This document shows, piece by piece, positions 24,298 through 32,236 of a stretch of DNA of 32,248 nt. The DNA is from Candidatus Zixiibacteriota bacterium. Its GTDB lineage: Bacteria > Zixibacteria > MSB-5A5 > SM1-73. A program made the position numbers and the translations under genes. Numbering within the stretch: position 1 is the stretch's first letter; the number at the start of each line of letters is the position of its first letter. The notes beneath the pieces were generated by a model, which ran no database searches, had not been told where the DNA came from, and saw only the letters and a program-made list of their open reading frames with translations. The stretch spans positions 1 to 32,248 of the forward strand of contig JAGMFA010000003.1 in assembly GCA_023127875.1 (NCBI GenBank), in the 5' to 3' direction.

Positions 24298-24327
24298 TTG
24301 ACATATATGAAAAATTCATTATATAAA
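24298..24327 (+). promoter_or_regulatory. Sigma70-type promoter of the ABC transporter operon
   Basis: A perfect TTGACA (24298-24303), an 18-bp spacer and TATAAA (24322-24327). The predicted start is near 24335, 50 nt before the ATG. Confidence 0.65.
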
Positions 24328-24384
24328 TGTTTAACAGACTGGGGTAAATATCGTATTTAGTAACAATGCTCTCTTGAGTTTAAG

Positions 24385-25317
24385 ATGATTAAGATAAAAA
24401 ACTTAACCAAAAGATTCGGCCAGTTGAAGGCGGTGGATGACGTCAGCTTTGACGTTCACACCGGAGAGATCTTGGGCTTTTTAGGACCCAACGGTGCGGG
24501 AAAAACCACCACGGTCAGAATTATCACCTGCTTTTTGCTCCCCACATCAGGATGGGTGGAGGTGGATGGGCTGAACGTGTTCGAGCATTCCCTGGAAGTC
24601 AGGAAAAAGATCGGATACCTTCCGGAAAATGCTCCCCTTTATTCGGAGATGAATGTTTTAGATTTCCTCCATTTTATAATGGGAGCCAGGGGAATAGCCA
24701 AAGAGCGCTGGAGTCAAAGAACCAAAGAGATAATTGACGTTTGTGGTCTGGGTCCGGTCATCCACAGAGACATCGGTGAGCTTTCCAAAGGATTCAGGCA
24801 GAGGGTGGGATTGGCACAGGCTATGGTGCATGATCCTGAAATTCTCATCTTAGACGAACCCACCAGCGGACTTGATCCCAATCAGATAGCCGAGATCAGG
24901 GGCTTGATCAAGGAGCTGGGAAAGGAGAAGACGGTGATTTTGTGCACCCACATCCTCCCGGAAGTTGAAGCCACCTGTGGAAGGGTGCTGATAATAAACG
25001 AGGGCAAGATCGTGGCGGATGGCTCACCCGCGGAGTTGCAATCCAGCTTTCAAGGAAAAGAGCAAATCTATATTGAATTGAAGACGCCTTTTGAGGACGT
25101 AGAAGTTAAACTGGCAAATTTAGAAAATGTGGAAAAGGTGGAAAAGATCGCATCAAACGGAGATGACTTGAAAAAGTTCACCGTCGAGTGCGCCAAGGGA
25201 GTGGATTTGCGGGAAAAACTTTTCCGTTTGGTCGTGGAGAACAATTGGGTCCTTCTGGAGATGAAAAAACAACGGGCAAGCTTAGAGGATGTCTTCAGAG
25301 ATTTGACCACTTCTTAA
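24385..25317 (+). CDS. ABC transporter ATP-binding protein, GldA/CcmA-like
   Basis: This is the cytoplasmic ATPase of an ABC-2 type exporter, 310 residues. Walker A is GPNGAGKT (34-41), signature LSKGFRQR (133-140), Walker B ILILDEP (153-159) with catalytic Glu158, and the H-loop is His189. The Q-loop position reads YLPENAPLY, with Glu in place of Gln, a variant seen in the GldA-like group. The C-terminal 75 residues form the usual small regulatory domain ending LEDVFRDLT. It is the first gene of an operon: 11 bp before the permease, then a GldG-like gene. In Bacteroidetes this trio is needed for gliding and T9SS-linked functions; here an envelope role is likely but the substrate is unknown. 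Confidence 0.93.
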   Translation: MIKIKNLTKRFGQLKAVDDVSFDVHTGEILGFLGPNGAGKTTTVRIITCFLLPTSGWVEVDGLNVFEHSLEVRKKIGYLPENAPLYSEMNVLDFLHFIMGARGIAKERWSQRTKEIIDVCGLGPVIHRDIGELSKGFRQRVGLAQAMVHDPEILILDEPTSGLDPNQIAEIRGLIKELGKEKTVILCTHILPEVEATCGRVLIINEGKIVADGSPAELQSSFQGKEQIYIELKTPFEDVEVKLANLENVEKVEKIASNGDDLKKFTVECAKGVDLREKLFRLVVENNWVLLEMKKQRASLEDVFRDLTTS

Positions 25318-25328
25318 GGTGAGGCAAG

Positions 25329-26042
25329 ATGTCAAATCATATAGCCGTTTTCTGCAAAAAAGAACTCAGAAGCTTTTTTGATTCCCCCATCGCCTATATC
25401 GTAATCACCGTCTTCCTCTTGATCTCCGGCTGGTTTTTCTTCAGCAGTCTATTCCTGATTAATCAAGCCTCCATGCGAAATTTGTTTGGCATCATTTCTC
25501 TCATTTTCATGTTCTTCGTGCCAGCCGTAACCATGCGTCTGATCTCTGAGGAAAAAAGAAGCGGCACTATTGAAATTCTCCTCACCCTGCCGGTGAAAGA
25601 TTATGAGATCATTTTAGGCAAATTTCTGGCTGGATTGATTCTTATCTTTGTAGCAGTTATTTTAACTTTGATTTATACGCTTAGTTTAGCAGGCCTGGGT
25701 AATCTTGATTTTGGCTCGGTGGTGGCAGGCTACCTTGGCTTGATTTTTTTGGGAGCCACCTATCTTTCCATAGGGGTATTCACCTCCAGCTTGACCCAGA
25801 ATCAGATAGTGGCATTTATAACCAGCTTTGTCATCATCTTCGCTTTGTATATGCTGGACAAGGTTCTGATATTTTTGCCCAGCTTTTTATCCTCTTTTTT
25901 TGAGTATCTGAGCGTTGACTATCACTTTTCCAATATCTCCCGAGGAGTGATAGATTCGCGGGATGTGATTTATTATCTATCGCTTATCTTTTTCTTTCTG
26001 TTTCTGGCAGTCAGAGCTTTGGAAAGCAGGAAGTGGAGGTAG
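25329..26042 (+). CDS. ABC-2 type permease, GldF-like
   Basis: A 237-residue inner-membrane protein with six predicted hydrophobic segments (about 20-42, 52-72, 98-120, 130-150, 160-185 and 215-232). The conserved loop MRLISEEKRSGTIEILLTLPV after the second segment is the family hallmark of ABC-2 permeases paired with GldA-like ATPases. GAGGCAAG lies before the ATG. It ends 8 bp before the ATG chosen for the next gene, whose Shine-Dalgarno (GGAGG) overlaps its last codons, so translation is probably coupled. Confidence 0.92.
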   Translation: MSNHIAVFCKKELRSFFDSPIAYIVITVFLLISGWFFFSSLFLINQASMRNLFGIISLIFMFFVPAVTMRLISEEKRSGTIEILLTLPVKDYEIILGKFLAGLILIFVAVILTLIYTLSLAGLGNLDFGSVVAGYLGLIFLGATYLSIGVFTSSLTQNQIVAFITSFVIIFALYMLDKVLIFLPSFLSSFFEYLSVDYHFSNISRGVIDSRDVIYYLSLIFFFLFLAVRALESRKWR

Positions 26043-26050
26043 TCTCACAA

Positions 26051-27634
26051 ATGAAGGCAAAATTCAGATATGGTACTGGATCTGCCGTTACGCTCCTTTT
26101 GATCGTAGCTATACTTTTGGTGTTAAATCTAATCTCAGTAAATCTGTTCGCCCGTCTTGATCTTACCGAAGGAAAGGTCTTTAGCCTGTCTGGTGCCAGC
26201 AAGGACGTGGTGCGAAATTTGAATGACCGACTCATAGTTAAAATGTATTTCACCAAAGATATTCCTCCTCCATACAACAGCTATGTCCGATATCTGAAGG
26301 ATCAGTTAGAGGAATACCAGGCTTATGCCGGAGGAAAGCTGAAGCTGGAGATGATCGATCCCAATGAGGAAAAGAAGGAGCTGGAGGCACAAAGATACGG
26401 CATTCCTCCTCTTCAGGTAAATGCACTGGAGAATGATAAGATCGAGATAAAAAAGGTTTATATGGGAATGGTGCTTCTGTTTGAGGACAGACAAGAAGTG
26501 ATCCCGGTATTGCAAAACATCTCCGGGCTGGAATATGAGCTCACCAGCACCATAAAGAGGCTTTCCACCAGGACCCTTCCCTCCATAGGATTCCTGATGG
26601 GTAAGGATGGACCCAATCTGGATACCGAGCTTACCCATCTAAACCAGGCACTCAGTCGGCATTATCGGCTCAAAAGAATAAATCTGGATGAAGGAGACCG
26701 TATCCCCAGAGATGTCAGCGTGTTGATTATCTTGGGACCCAGGAAAAAATTCTCAGAATGGGAGAAATACTGGATCGATCAGTTCCTGATGAAGGGTGGC
26801 AAGCTGGCGTTTCTGCTGAACCATATAGATGTGGATATCCAGCAGGCGGTGGCGAAAAAACAAGATCTGGGGATAGAGGAATTCTTGAGCAATTATGGAA
26901 TAAAGATCAACGACGATTTGGTGATAGACTGGCAGTGTAACCGAATCGGGGTCACCCAACAGCGCGGACTTTACACTGTTCAAAATATCGTAAATTATCC
27001 ATATTTTCCTATTTCCACAGGTTTTGATGAAAACAGTTTGATGGTCAAGGATCTGGAGACGATGAGCTTCAACTTCGTCAGTTCACTCGACTCCAGTTTG
27101 GCTTCAAGTAGAGGTCTCCGATTTGATCCCATAATTTGGTCCTCAAAAAACAGCGGAACCCAGGTTGCTCCCTTCGACATAAATCCATATAGACAATTCG
27201 GACCGGAAAACTTTACCAAAGGTCCGCAGGTTTTGGCGGCAACACTTCAGGGAAGCTTTAAAAGCTATTTCTCAGAGGTGGATAAGTCTCAGATTGAAGC
27301 AGAGATTGGCTTTGTTGAATCCACGCTGACTCAGAGCCCGGAGACCCGATTGGTGGTGGTGGGAGATGCCGACTTCGTCATTGATCGAAACACAAGAGGA
27401 ACGGATAATTTGGCATTCTTCTTGAACATGGTGGACTGGTGCTCTCAGGATGAGATTTTGATATCTATCCGGTCCAGAGAAGTGACCACCAGACCACTTA
27501 AGGAGGTCTCACCCGGGGCAAGAAAACTGATCAAACATGGAAACACTTTTGGGCTACCTTTTCTGGTCATCGTATTTGGCGTGGTCAGGTGGCAGATAAG
27601 AAAAAAGGTTAAAAGAAAAAGTCATTCATTGTGA
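26051..27634 (+). CDS. GldG-like ABC-type transport system auxiliary protein
   Basis: This 527-residue membrane protein of the GldG/DUF4350-type family works with GldA/GldF-like ABC components. An N-terminal helix (about 11-35), a long extracytoplasmic domain starting LDLTEGKVFSLSGASKDVV and containing KMYFTKDIPPPY, and a C-terminal helix (about 500-518) before a basic cytoplasmic tail are all typical. The domain GDADFVIDRNTRGTDNLAFFLNMVDW is the family's C-terminal signature. The start is taken at ATG 26051, with GGAGG 11 bases upstream, rather than GTG 26033, which lacks a Shine-Dalgarno. A DUF4340 partner normally follows directly; here it lies 432 bp away beyond a repeat cluster. Confidence 0.9.
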   Translation: MKAKFRYGTGSAVTLLLIVAILLVLNLISVNLFARLDLTEGKVFSLSGASKDVVRNLNDRLIVKMYFTKDIPPPYNSYVRYLKDQLEEYQAYAGGKLKLEMIDPNEEKKELEAQRYGIPPLQVNALENDKIEIKKVYMGMVLLFEDRQEVIPVLQNISGLEYELTSTIKRLSTRTLPSIGFLMGKDGPNLDTELTHLNQALSRHYRLKRINLDEGDRIPRDVSVLIILGPRKKFSEWEKYWIDQFLMKGGKLAFLLNHIDVDIQQAVAKKQDLGIEEFLSNYGIKINDDLVIDWQCNRIGVTQQRGLYTVQNIVNYPYFPISTGFDENSLMVKDLETMSFNFVSSLDSSLASSRGLRFDPIIWSSKNSGTQVAPFDINPYRQFGPENFTKGPQVLAATLQGSFKSYFSEVDKSQIEAEIGFVESTLTQSPETRLVVVGDADFVIDRNTRGTDNLAFFLNMVDWCSQDEILISIRSREVTTRPLKEVSPGARKLIKHGNTFGLPFLVIVFGVVRWQIRKKVKRKSHSL

Positions 27635-27663
27635 ACTAATACAAAAGTAAAAAATCAGTTTAC

Positions 27664-27990
27664 ATACCCCTCACCCTGACCCCGCCAAGGGCGGGGAACT
27701 TCATAAATTTCCCCTCCCTTGATAGGTTCGACAAGCTCACTACAAGTGGGAGGGGGCAAGGGGGAGGGTGATGCGTATGCTCGTATGAGTGCATACGCAC
27801 ATTCATACGAATTACTAAGAGGAGCAGAAAACAGTTTACATCTTATTATTGACTTTTTCTCCCACATGCGAATTTTGCACCTTGAGGCCTATTTTTGGCT
27901 TGACTCGAAATCCCCCTTTAGTAAAGGGGGATTTAGGGGGATTTTTCAAGTTTCAAATCCCCCCTTCCCCCCTTTTCTAAAGGGGGGATG
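27664..27990. repeat. Cluster of palindromic repeats splitting the ABC operon
   Basis: From left: CCCTCACCC...GGGTGA arms around CCCCGCC-AAG-GGCGGGG (27664-27772); GCGTATGC...GCATACGC (about 27773-27798); then ATCCCCCTTTAGTAAAGGGGGAT and the related ATCCCCCC...GGGGGGAT (27908-27990). The last type, with AAATCCCCC ends, is a repeat seen in many bacterial genomes. No gene or terminator is evident, so transcription may continue into the DUF4340 gene. Confidence 0.65.
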
Positions 27991-28066
27991 TAAACAATTA
28001 TATGTTCCCCTTAGTATGTCAACTTATTTAATTCGTTTGTTATAAATTCTGTAATCTTTTCTGCAT

Positions 28067-28990
28067 ATGAAAAAACCAATCTATCTTCTTTTAGGAATTC
28101 TCCTGCTCTTTGTGATAATCTATTTTCTTTTAATTCAGAAGGAGAAGAAAACCTTTGCTCCCGTAAAGGTGGAGAATTTTCTTCAGTTGGACAGCGCACA
28201 AGTGGACAGAGTCGAATTCGGGAAATTTGACACCAAACTGGTTTTTCAAAAAATCAACCAGCGATGGCAGGTAGTCGAACCTGATTCGTACAGAGCTGAT
28301 AACGATGCCATAGGTAAACTGGTAAGTGCGGCCAGCCATCTGGAGGTGGGAGAGGTGATTTCCTCCAACAAGCAAAAGCAATTGCTTTTTCAGGTGGATA
28401 CCCTGATGGGCACCAGATTGGGCTTCTTTGCCGGAGGAAATCAACTGGCATCTGTGGTAGTAGGAAAGATGTCCAGCGATCGTCTGCACGTATATTTGCG
28501 CAAGACAGACTCCGATGACGTATATCTGACCAAGGGATATTTTACCCGTATAGCCGACCGGAAGTTGGAAGATTGGAGAGATCGAGGCATTTTCACCTTT
28601 GATCCAAAGCAGATCAAGGAGATAGAATTAAGCCAGGACAAAGAAAAATTTAAATTGACTAAAAAGGACACTTTGTGGCAGTTAAGCTTATATCCTTATC
28701 AGAAAAGCTCTCAGGCAGATGGCCAGGCAGTGGAGAATTATGTCAAAACACTGGCGAACATGACCACGGATGGGTTTGCCAGAAAACCGGAAATCGAGGA
28801 GATGGATTTCGAAAAGCCGCAACTTGAGCTCAAGCTCACCTTTCTGGATGGTCATGAGGAGAAACTCTTTGCCGCTCTCAAGCACAAAGAGGACAATCGC
28901 TATTTTGTGAAGACCAATCAGGACAAAAGCGTCTTTGTTCTGTATGAACATAACTTCAAGAGATTAGTCAAAAAGTTTGAGGATTTCTAA
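28067..28990 (+). CDS. DUF4340-domain membrane-anchored protein
   Basis: A 307-residue protein with one N-terminal helix (about 4-22, IYLLLGILLLFVIIYFLLI) and an extracytoplasmic mixed alpha/beta region. Motifs LVFQKINQRWQVVEPDSYRADNDAIGKLV and VYLRKTDSDDVYLTKG are characteristic of DUF4340, a family that usually follows GldG-like genes. Its biochemical role is unknown; it probably completes the ABC complex. The ATG at 28067 has no good Shine-Dalgarno. The 5' region (from about 28011) may carry a weak promoter, with TATAAA at 28041-28046 but no matching -35. Confidence 0.88.
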   Translation: MKKPIYLLLGILLLFVIIYFLLIQKEKKTFAPVKVENFLQLDSAQVDRVEFGKFDTKLVFQKINQRWQVVEPDSYRADNDAIGKLVSAASHLEVGEVISSNKQKQLLFQVDTLMGTRLGFFAGGNQLASVVVGKMSSDRLHVYLRKTDSDDVYLTKGYFTRIADRKLEDWRDRGIFTFDPKQIKEIELSQDKEKFKLTKKDTLWQLSLYPYQKSSQADGQAVENYVKTLANMTTDGFARKPEIEEMDFEKPQLELKLTFLDGHEEKLFAALKHKEDNRYFVKTNQDKSVFVLYEHNFKRLVKKFEDF

Positions 28991-29118
28991 CCCAAAGAGG
29001 AAACCTGAGGGTTTCTTTCTATTCCGTCAAACATACCTCACATATCCTTTGAATTATCCCCTCTCTTTAACCTGTTCCCCTTCTAAGAAAAAAATGTAGG
29101 GGCGGAGCTGAAGGGACT

Positions 29119-29250
29119 GTTGAAAAAGCCAAACCGGAGTGCCCGTATGGGCGGTTTTCTTCAAAGTTTAAGTAGTTGTGATATAAGAACATTTGGATTT
29201 CAAAAAAACCGCGAAAGCAAGCTTTCGCACTCCAAAACCACTTTTTCAAC
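29119..29250. repeat. 132-bp nested inverted-repeat element
   Basis: Arms GTTGAAAAAG (29119-29128) and CTTTTTCAAC (29241-29250) are exact. Inside them GGAGTGC pairs with GCACTCC. Two internal hairpins are GCCC-GTAT-GGGC and GCGAAAGC-AA-GCTTTCGC. It has no coding capacity and looks like a non-autonomous palindromic element. Confidence 0.75.
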
Positions 29251-29341
29251 ACGCCCTGAAGCTTCGCCCGCATATTAGGGTGAACCATAAAGTAACCCCC
29301 CTACGTGCATGATGAATCGAGCAACGACAAAAACTAAAAAT

Positions 29342-29525
29342 GTAGTTGCCTGATTCATCAGGCAAAAAATGAGAATATCGGATCAGGGATTGGAATTAGG
29401 GTAAGCTCGATGAATCGAGTAACTACAAAACACTTTAAAACGTAGTTGCCTGATTTATCAGGCAAAAAATGGGAATATCGGATCAGGGATTGGAATTAGG
29501 GTAAGCTCGATGAACCAAGCAACGG
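29342..29525. repeat. Tandem pair of BIME-like elements, exact 100-bp period
   Basis: Unit 1 (29342-29426): GTAGTT + GCCTGATTCATCAGGC, about 41 bp spacer, then GCTCGATGAATCGAG(T) + AACTAC. Unit 2 (29442-29525) repeats this with near identity, including the spacer GAATATCGGATCAGGGATTG. Corresponding bases are exactly 100 bp apart. A partial third hairpin lies at 29308-29323. It abuts the 3' end of pyrF. Confidence 0.85.
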
Positions 29526-29538
29526 CAACGAACTCTTC

Positions 29539-30351
29539 TCACTTCTTACGGTGGAGATTAATCGAATCTCTAAGTCGTATTGTTTCGTTCCTTGCCGCCT
29601 GGGCAAAATCTTTTTCAGAGGAAGCGTAAAGAATGGCGCGGGACGAGTTTATTATTGCTAATTTCCCATTTTTATCTGTGCCGAATTTTACTGTCGGTTC
29701 TATATCCCCCGCCTGTGCTCCAATACCCGGAATAAGAATTGGCAATGATGGTGCGATTTCTCTGATTTTCTTCAACTGCTCCGGATAGGTTGCCCCCACC
29801 ACCAGACCGCAATTGTTTCTCTCATTCCAGCTTAAGACTTTTTCAGCCACAATTTCATATAATGGTCTTCCATCTATTATGGAGAGCTGGAAATCCTTAG
29901 CACCTTCATTGGAGGTTAAGCAAAGGACAAAGGCACATTTGCTTTCATATTCCAAGAATGGTATGACAGCATCCTTCCCCATATAAGGATTGACCGTCAC
30001 TGCATCCACTTTTAGCTCTTCAAAAAATGCCTTGGCATACATCCTGGCGGTATTTCCGATATCGCCTCTTTTAGCATCTATTATTATTGGTATCTCCTCG
30101 GGGATATACTCACAGGTCTTCTTCAGAGCATCCCAGCCTTTGGAACCAAAAGCTTCATAAAAAGCCACATTGGGCTTATAAGCACATACCAGATCAGCGG
30201 TAGCATCTATGATCTTCTGGTTGAAGGAAAAGATGGGGTCATTTTCTCCAAGAAGGTATTGGGGGATCTTTCCCGGGTCTGTATCCAGACCCACGCAAAC
30301 CAAAGAACAATTCTTTCGAGAAATGTTTAGAAGTTTTTCAACGAATCTCAT
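29539..30351 (-). CDS. pyrF: Orotidine 5'-phosphate decarboxylase
   Basis: It converts OMP to UMP in the last step of pyrimidine synthesis; cytoplasmic, homodimeric in the family. The protein has 270 residues from ATG 30351, the usual length for the type 2 subfamily. The active-site motif is DAKRGDIGNT (Asp92, Lys94, Asp97); GLDTDPGKIP at the N-terminus and IPGIGAQAGD plus NSSRAILYA near the end bind phosphate. The frame stays open upstream to 30597, but that extension (with a stray hydrophobic stretch) is not part of the family and overlaps the divergent rubredoxin promoter, so it is rejected. The Shine-Dalgarno at 30351 is weak. No other pyr gene is nearby. Confidence 0.95.
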   Translation of the reverse strand: MRFVEKLLNISRKNCSLVCVGLDTDPGKIPQYLLGENDPIFSFNQKIIDATADLVCAYKPNVAFYEAFGSKGWDALKKTCEYIPEEIPIIIDAKRGDIGNTARMYAKAFFEELKVDAVTVNPYMGKDAVIPFLEYESKCAFVLCLTSNEGAKDFQLSIIDGRPLYEIVAEKVLSWNERNNCGLVVGATYPEQLKKIREIAPSLPILIPGIGAQAGDIEPTVKFGTDKNGKLAIINSSRAILYASSEKDFAQAARNETIRLRDSINLHRKK

Positions 30352-30505
30352 ATTGTTTATGATTTTGTTTTTGTAGTTGTTAATGAATAGCTCTCCATTT
30401 ATGTTTTGTCCAATATATTGTTTAGAAAAGATATTGTCAAAAGTTTTTTCTTCGGGGGTGCGGATTTTTGATACAAGTCGTATAAAAAGATCACGGAAAT
30501 ATATC

Positions 30506-30534
30506 TTGACAAAACAAAAGGAGAGGATTAGAAT
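30506..30534 (+). promoter_or_regulatory. Near-consensus sigma70 promoter of the rubredoxin gene
   Basis: TTGACA (30506-30511), an exact 17-bp spacer and TAGAAT (30529-30534, 5 of 6). The start should be near 30541, leaving a leader of about 88 nt. Confidence 0.75.
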
Positions 30535-30628
30535 TATGCCGACCCAATTTTGGCAACTGGGATGCAGAAAAACGGTAGTTACACTTTTGCGACTCAAGCA
30601 TATGGGATCAATTGAAAGGAGGTAATTG

Positions 30629-30793
30629 ATGGAGAAATGGGAATGTTTAGTTTGTGGCTACATTTATGATCCTGAACTGGGTGATCCAGATAATGACGTT
30701 GAACCGGATACCCCGTTCGAAGAACTTCCCGACGATTGGATGTGTCCCGAATGCGGGGCGGATCAAGAAGAGTTCGAAAGAGTGGAGGAATAG
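30629..30793 (+). CDS. Rubredoxin
   Basis: This 54-residue mononuclear iron electron carrier reads [18 protein letters not shown] at its start. The iron is bound by Cys6 and Cys9 (CLVCGY) and the second pair in MCPECGA near residues 39-42. The conserved aromatic and acidic pattern ([25 protein letters not shown]) is canonical. The ATG follows GGAGG by 6 bases. Its length is normal for the family. Rubredoxins transfer electrons to rubrerythrin, superoxide reductase or other oxidoreductases, usually in anaerobes or microaerophiles. No partner gene lies next to it. The promoter is strong, so it is probably well expressed. Confidence 0.96.
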   Translation: MEKWECLVCGYIYDPELGDPDNDVEPDTPFEELPDDWMCPECGADQEEFERVEE

Positions 30794-30913
30794 AGTTCGC
30801 TCAGCAGGTAATGTAAGCTCGAATTATAGGTAAACTAAAGGTTTGATAAAAAATGTCCCTTTTTTCTCAATTGAGCAAATAAAGCTGGTATAATAAAAAC
30901 ATATATGCCAAAT

Positions 30914-31417
30914 CTATTCCATTCTCTTGATTGCGCGGATTATTTCATATTCAGAGGAAGCATTCAGGAGTTCTTCTCGAAAGTAATCAAAACGAAGGAT
31001 CTCAGCTAAGGCTTTGAAGGCTTTTAAATATATTGTATCATCATAGGGTGGAGCCGCCATAACGAAGAAGAGATGGACCAATCCATTGTCCAGAGAATCG
31101 AAATCATATCCCTCACGGGATCGGGCAAAGCCCATAACAAACTGCTTGGCTTGCATTGATCTTATGTGCGGAACCGCTATTCCATGACCAATTCCAGTGC
31201 TGGCTTTTTTCTCCCGATTCAAAAAATCAACCAGAAGCTTTCTTTTATTGCCCACCTTTCCAGACATCTCCAAAAGGTCCACCAGCTCACCAAGAATCGC
31301 CTGTTTTCTCATCCAGAGCAGTTTATCCGGATGAAGCTGGGAGTCGGGGTCGCTTTCAATCTCAGTCTCCATCTCCAATTTGATCAGTTCTGGTTTTAAA
31401 TATCGAGAAATATCCAT
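30914..31417 (-). CDS. PTS EIIA-type (PtsN/fructose-like) protein
   Basis: This is a 167-residue phosphocarrier-type domain. The phosphorylatable histidine is His84 in GIGHGIAVPHIRS, the EIIA-fructose/nitrogen signature. VHLFFVMAAPPYDDTIYLKAFKALAEIL is the conserved C-terminal half. The first 70 residues are helical and unusual for PtsN alone (LHPDKLLWMRKQAILGELVDLLEMSG). No EIIB, EIIC, HPr or EI gene is present here, so a regulatory rather than sugar-transport role is likely. The start is taken as ATG 31417; an ATG 15 codons upstream (31462) lacks a Shine-Dalgarno, and TTGACA words at 31490-31495 and 31437-31442 suggest promoter DNA there. Confidence 0.85.
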   Translation of the reverse strand: MDISRYLKPELIKLEMETEIESDPDSQLHPDKLLWMRKQAILGELVDLLEMSGKVGNKRKLLVDFLNREKKASTGIGHGIAVPHIRSMQAKQFVMGFARSREGYDFDSLDNGLVHLFFVMAAPPYDDTIYLKAFKALAEILRFDYFREELLNASSEYEIIRAIKRME

Positions 31418-31679
31418 CTTAACTTCGCACCACTCTTGCTTGTCAATAAGCAAACAAAACATTTTTTATGTTTTTAAACTTCTTTCCTTTGTCAAGGAAA
31501 TACCTTTTTCTTCAATAAGATTCCAATTTTCTTTATCGGCAAAGCCGCAAATTGCTGAACCCACTCAAATAGCTGATCTTTCAGCGAATCTGAAAAGAAA
31601 ACGAGAGTAAAGTTTTATCTGTTGGGGGAAATACTTGCTTCAGGGTAGGACCAAAGGTTTCACAGACAACTGTCACTGC

Positions 31680-31807
31680 GAACTATGAACCGTGAACAGG
31701 CTTGATCCGTCCGCTGTCCACCGTCCGCCGCTTTCTGGCAATAATGCTGGGGGACTGTGAACCGTAGACCATAAACCGTGAACCATGAACCGTGAACTAT
31801 GAACGGC
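31680..31807. repeat. Degenerate heptanucleotide arrays (GAACCGT type and CCGTCCG type)
   Basis: Three heptads GAACTAT, GAACCGT, GAACAGG (31680-31700); then CCGTCCG, CTGTCCA, CCGTCCG (31707-31727); then eight heptads in phase from 31752 to 31807 (GAACCGT, AAACCGT, GAACCAT, GAACTAT and similar). The GAACYRT words are the same as those in the leaders at 13082-13112 and 19076-19110. The rest of the 31463-31835 gap has no gene, apart from a G10 run at 31821-31830. Confidence 0.8.
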
Positions 31808-31835
31808 TTAAACTGGAGGCGGGGGGGGGGAAAGT

Positions 31836-32099
31836 TTATCCTGAACGAATGTGAAGGAAACCCCCGACCAATGCTTCTTTCTTTTCCCTGCGCCATCCTT
31901 TTACTTCAATTTCACGCTTACAGGCGGAGGACTTATCTGGAAACTCTTCAGAATATATTAGCTTAACTGGTAATCTTGTCTTGGTATATTTTGCCCCCAC
32001 TCCAGTGTTGTGTTCCTTTAAACGCTCTTCGAGGTTATTCGTTATTCCGGAATAGAAGGAGCTATCTGCGCATCTTAGGATGTAAAAGTACCAACTCAT
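31836..32099 (-). CDS. Small GIY-YIG endonuclease-domain protein (YhbQ/UPF0213-like)
   Basis: An 87-residue stand-alone GIY-YIG domain: WYFYILRCADSSFYSGIT is the GIY...YIG equivalent, followed by NNLEERLKEHN with the conserved Arg, and the metal-binding Glu in KREIEVKGW. Such small proteins are related to UvrC and homing-endonuclease catalytic domains; cellular roles are mostly unknown and the genes are often multicopy. It has no Shine-Dalgarno. The last codons (ALVGGFLHIRSG) run into a repeat, ACCCCCGACCAATGC (31860-31874), that recurs at 32146-32160 on the other side of the gene. Confidence 0.88.
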   Translation of the reverse strand: MSWYFYILRCADSSFYSGITNNLEERLKEHNTGVGAKYTKTRLPVKLIYSEEFPDKSSACKREIEVKGWRREKKEALVGGFLHIRSG

Positions 32100-32111
32100 T
32101 TCAATAAGAAT

Positions 32112-32236
32112 TAATCCTTCGTCGCTTCGCTCCTCAGGATAAGAAACCCCCGTCCAATGGCATCTTGCTTCCCCTTAAGCCTCTGCTTATTTAAAATGAA
32201 CTAATCCTTCGTCGCTTCGCTCCTCAGGATAAGAAA
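32112..32236. repeat. 35-bp direct repeat pair next to the GIY-YIG gene
   Basis: A 35-bp unit starting TAATCCTTCGTCGCTTCGCT and ending AGGATAAGAAA occurs at 32112-32146 and, unchanged, at 32202-32236, 90 bp apart. The core GCGAAGCGACGAAGGAT on the reverse strand resembles repeats scattered in many uncultured-bacterium genomes. The region is non-coding and runs to the window end. Confidence 0.85.

Noticed and set aside
26033..26050. GTG start of the GldG-like gene overlapping the permease
   Set aside because: No Shine-Dalgarno at proper spacing; ATG 26051 has GGAGG upstream and gives the family N-terminus.
30352..30597. N-terminal extension of pyrF with a hydrophobic stretch
   Set aside because: Orotidine decarboxylases are about 270 residues and start near MRFVEKL; the extension overlaps the near-consensus rubredoxin promoter on the other strand.
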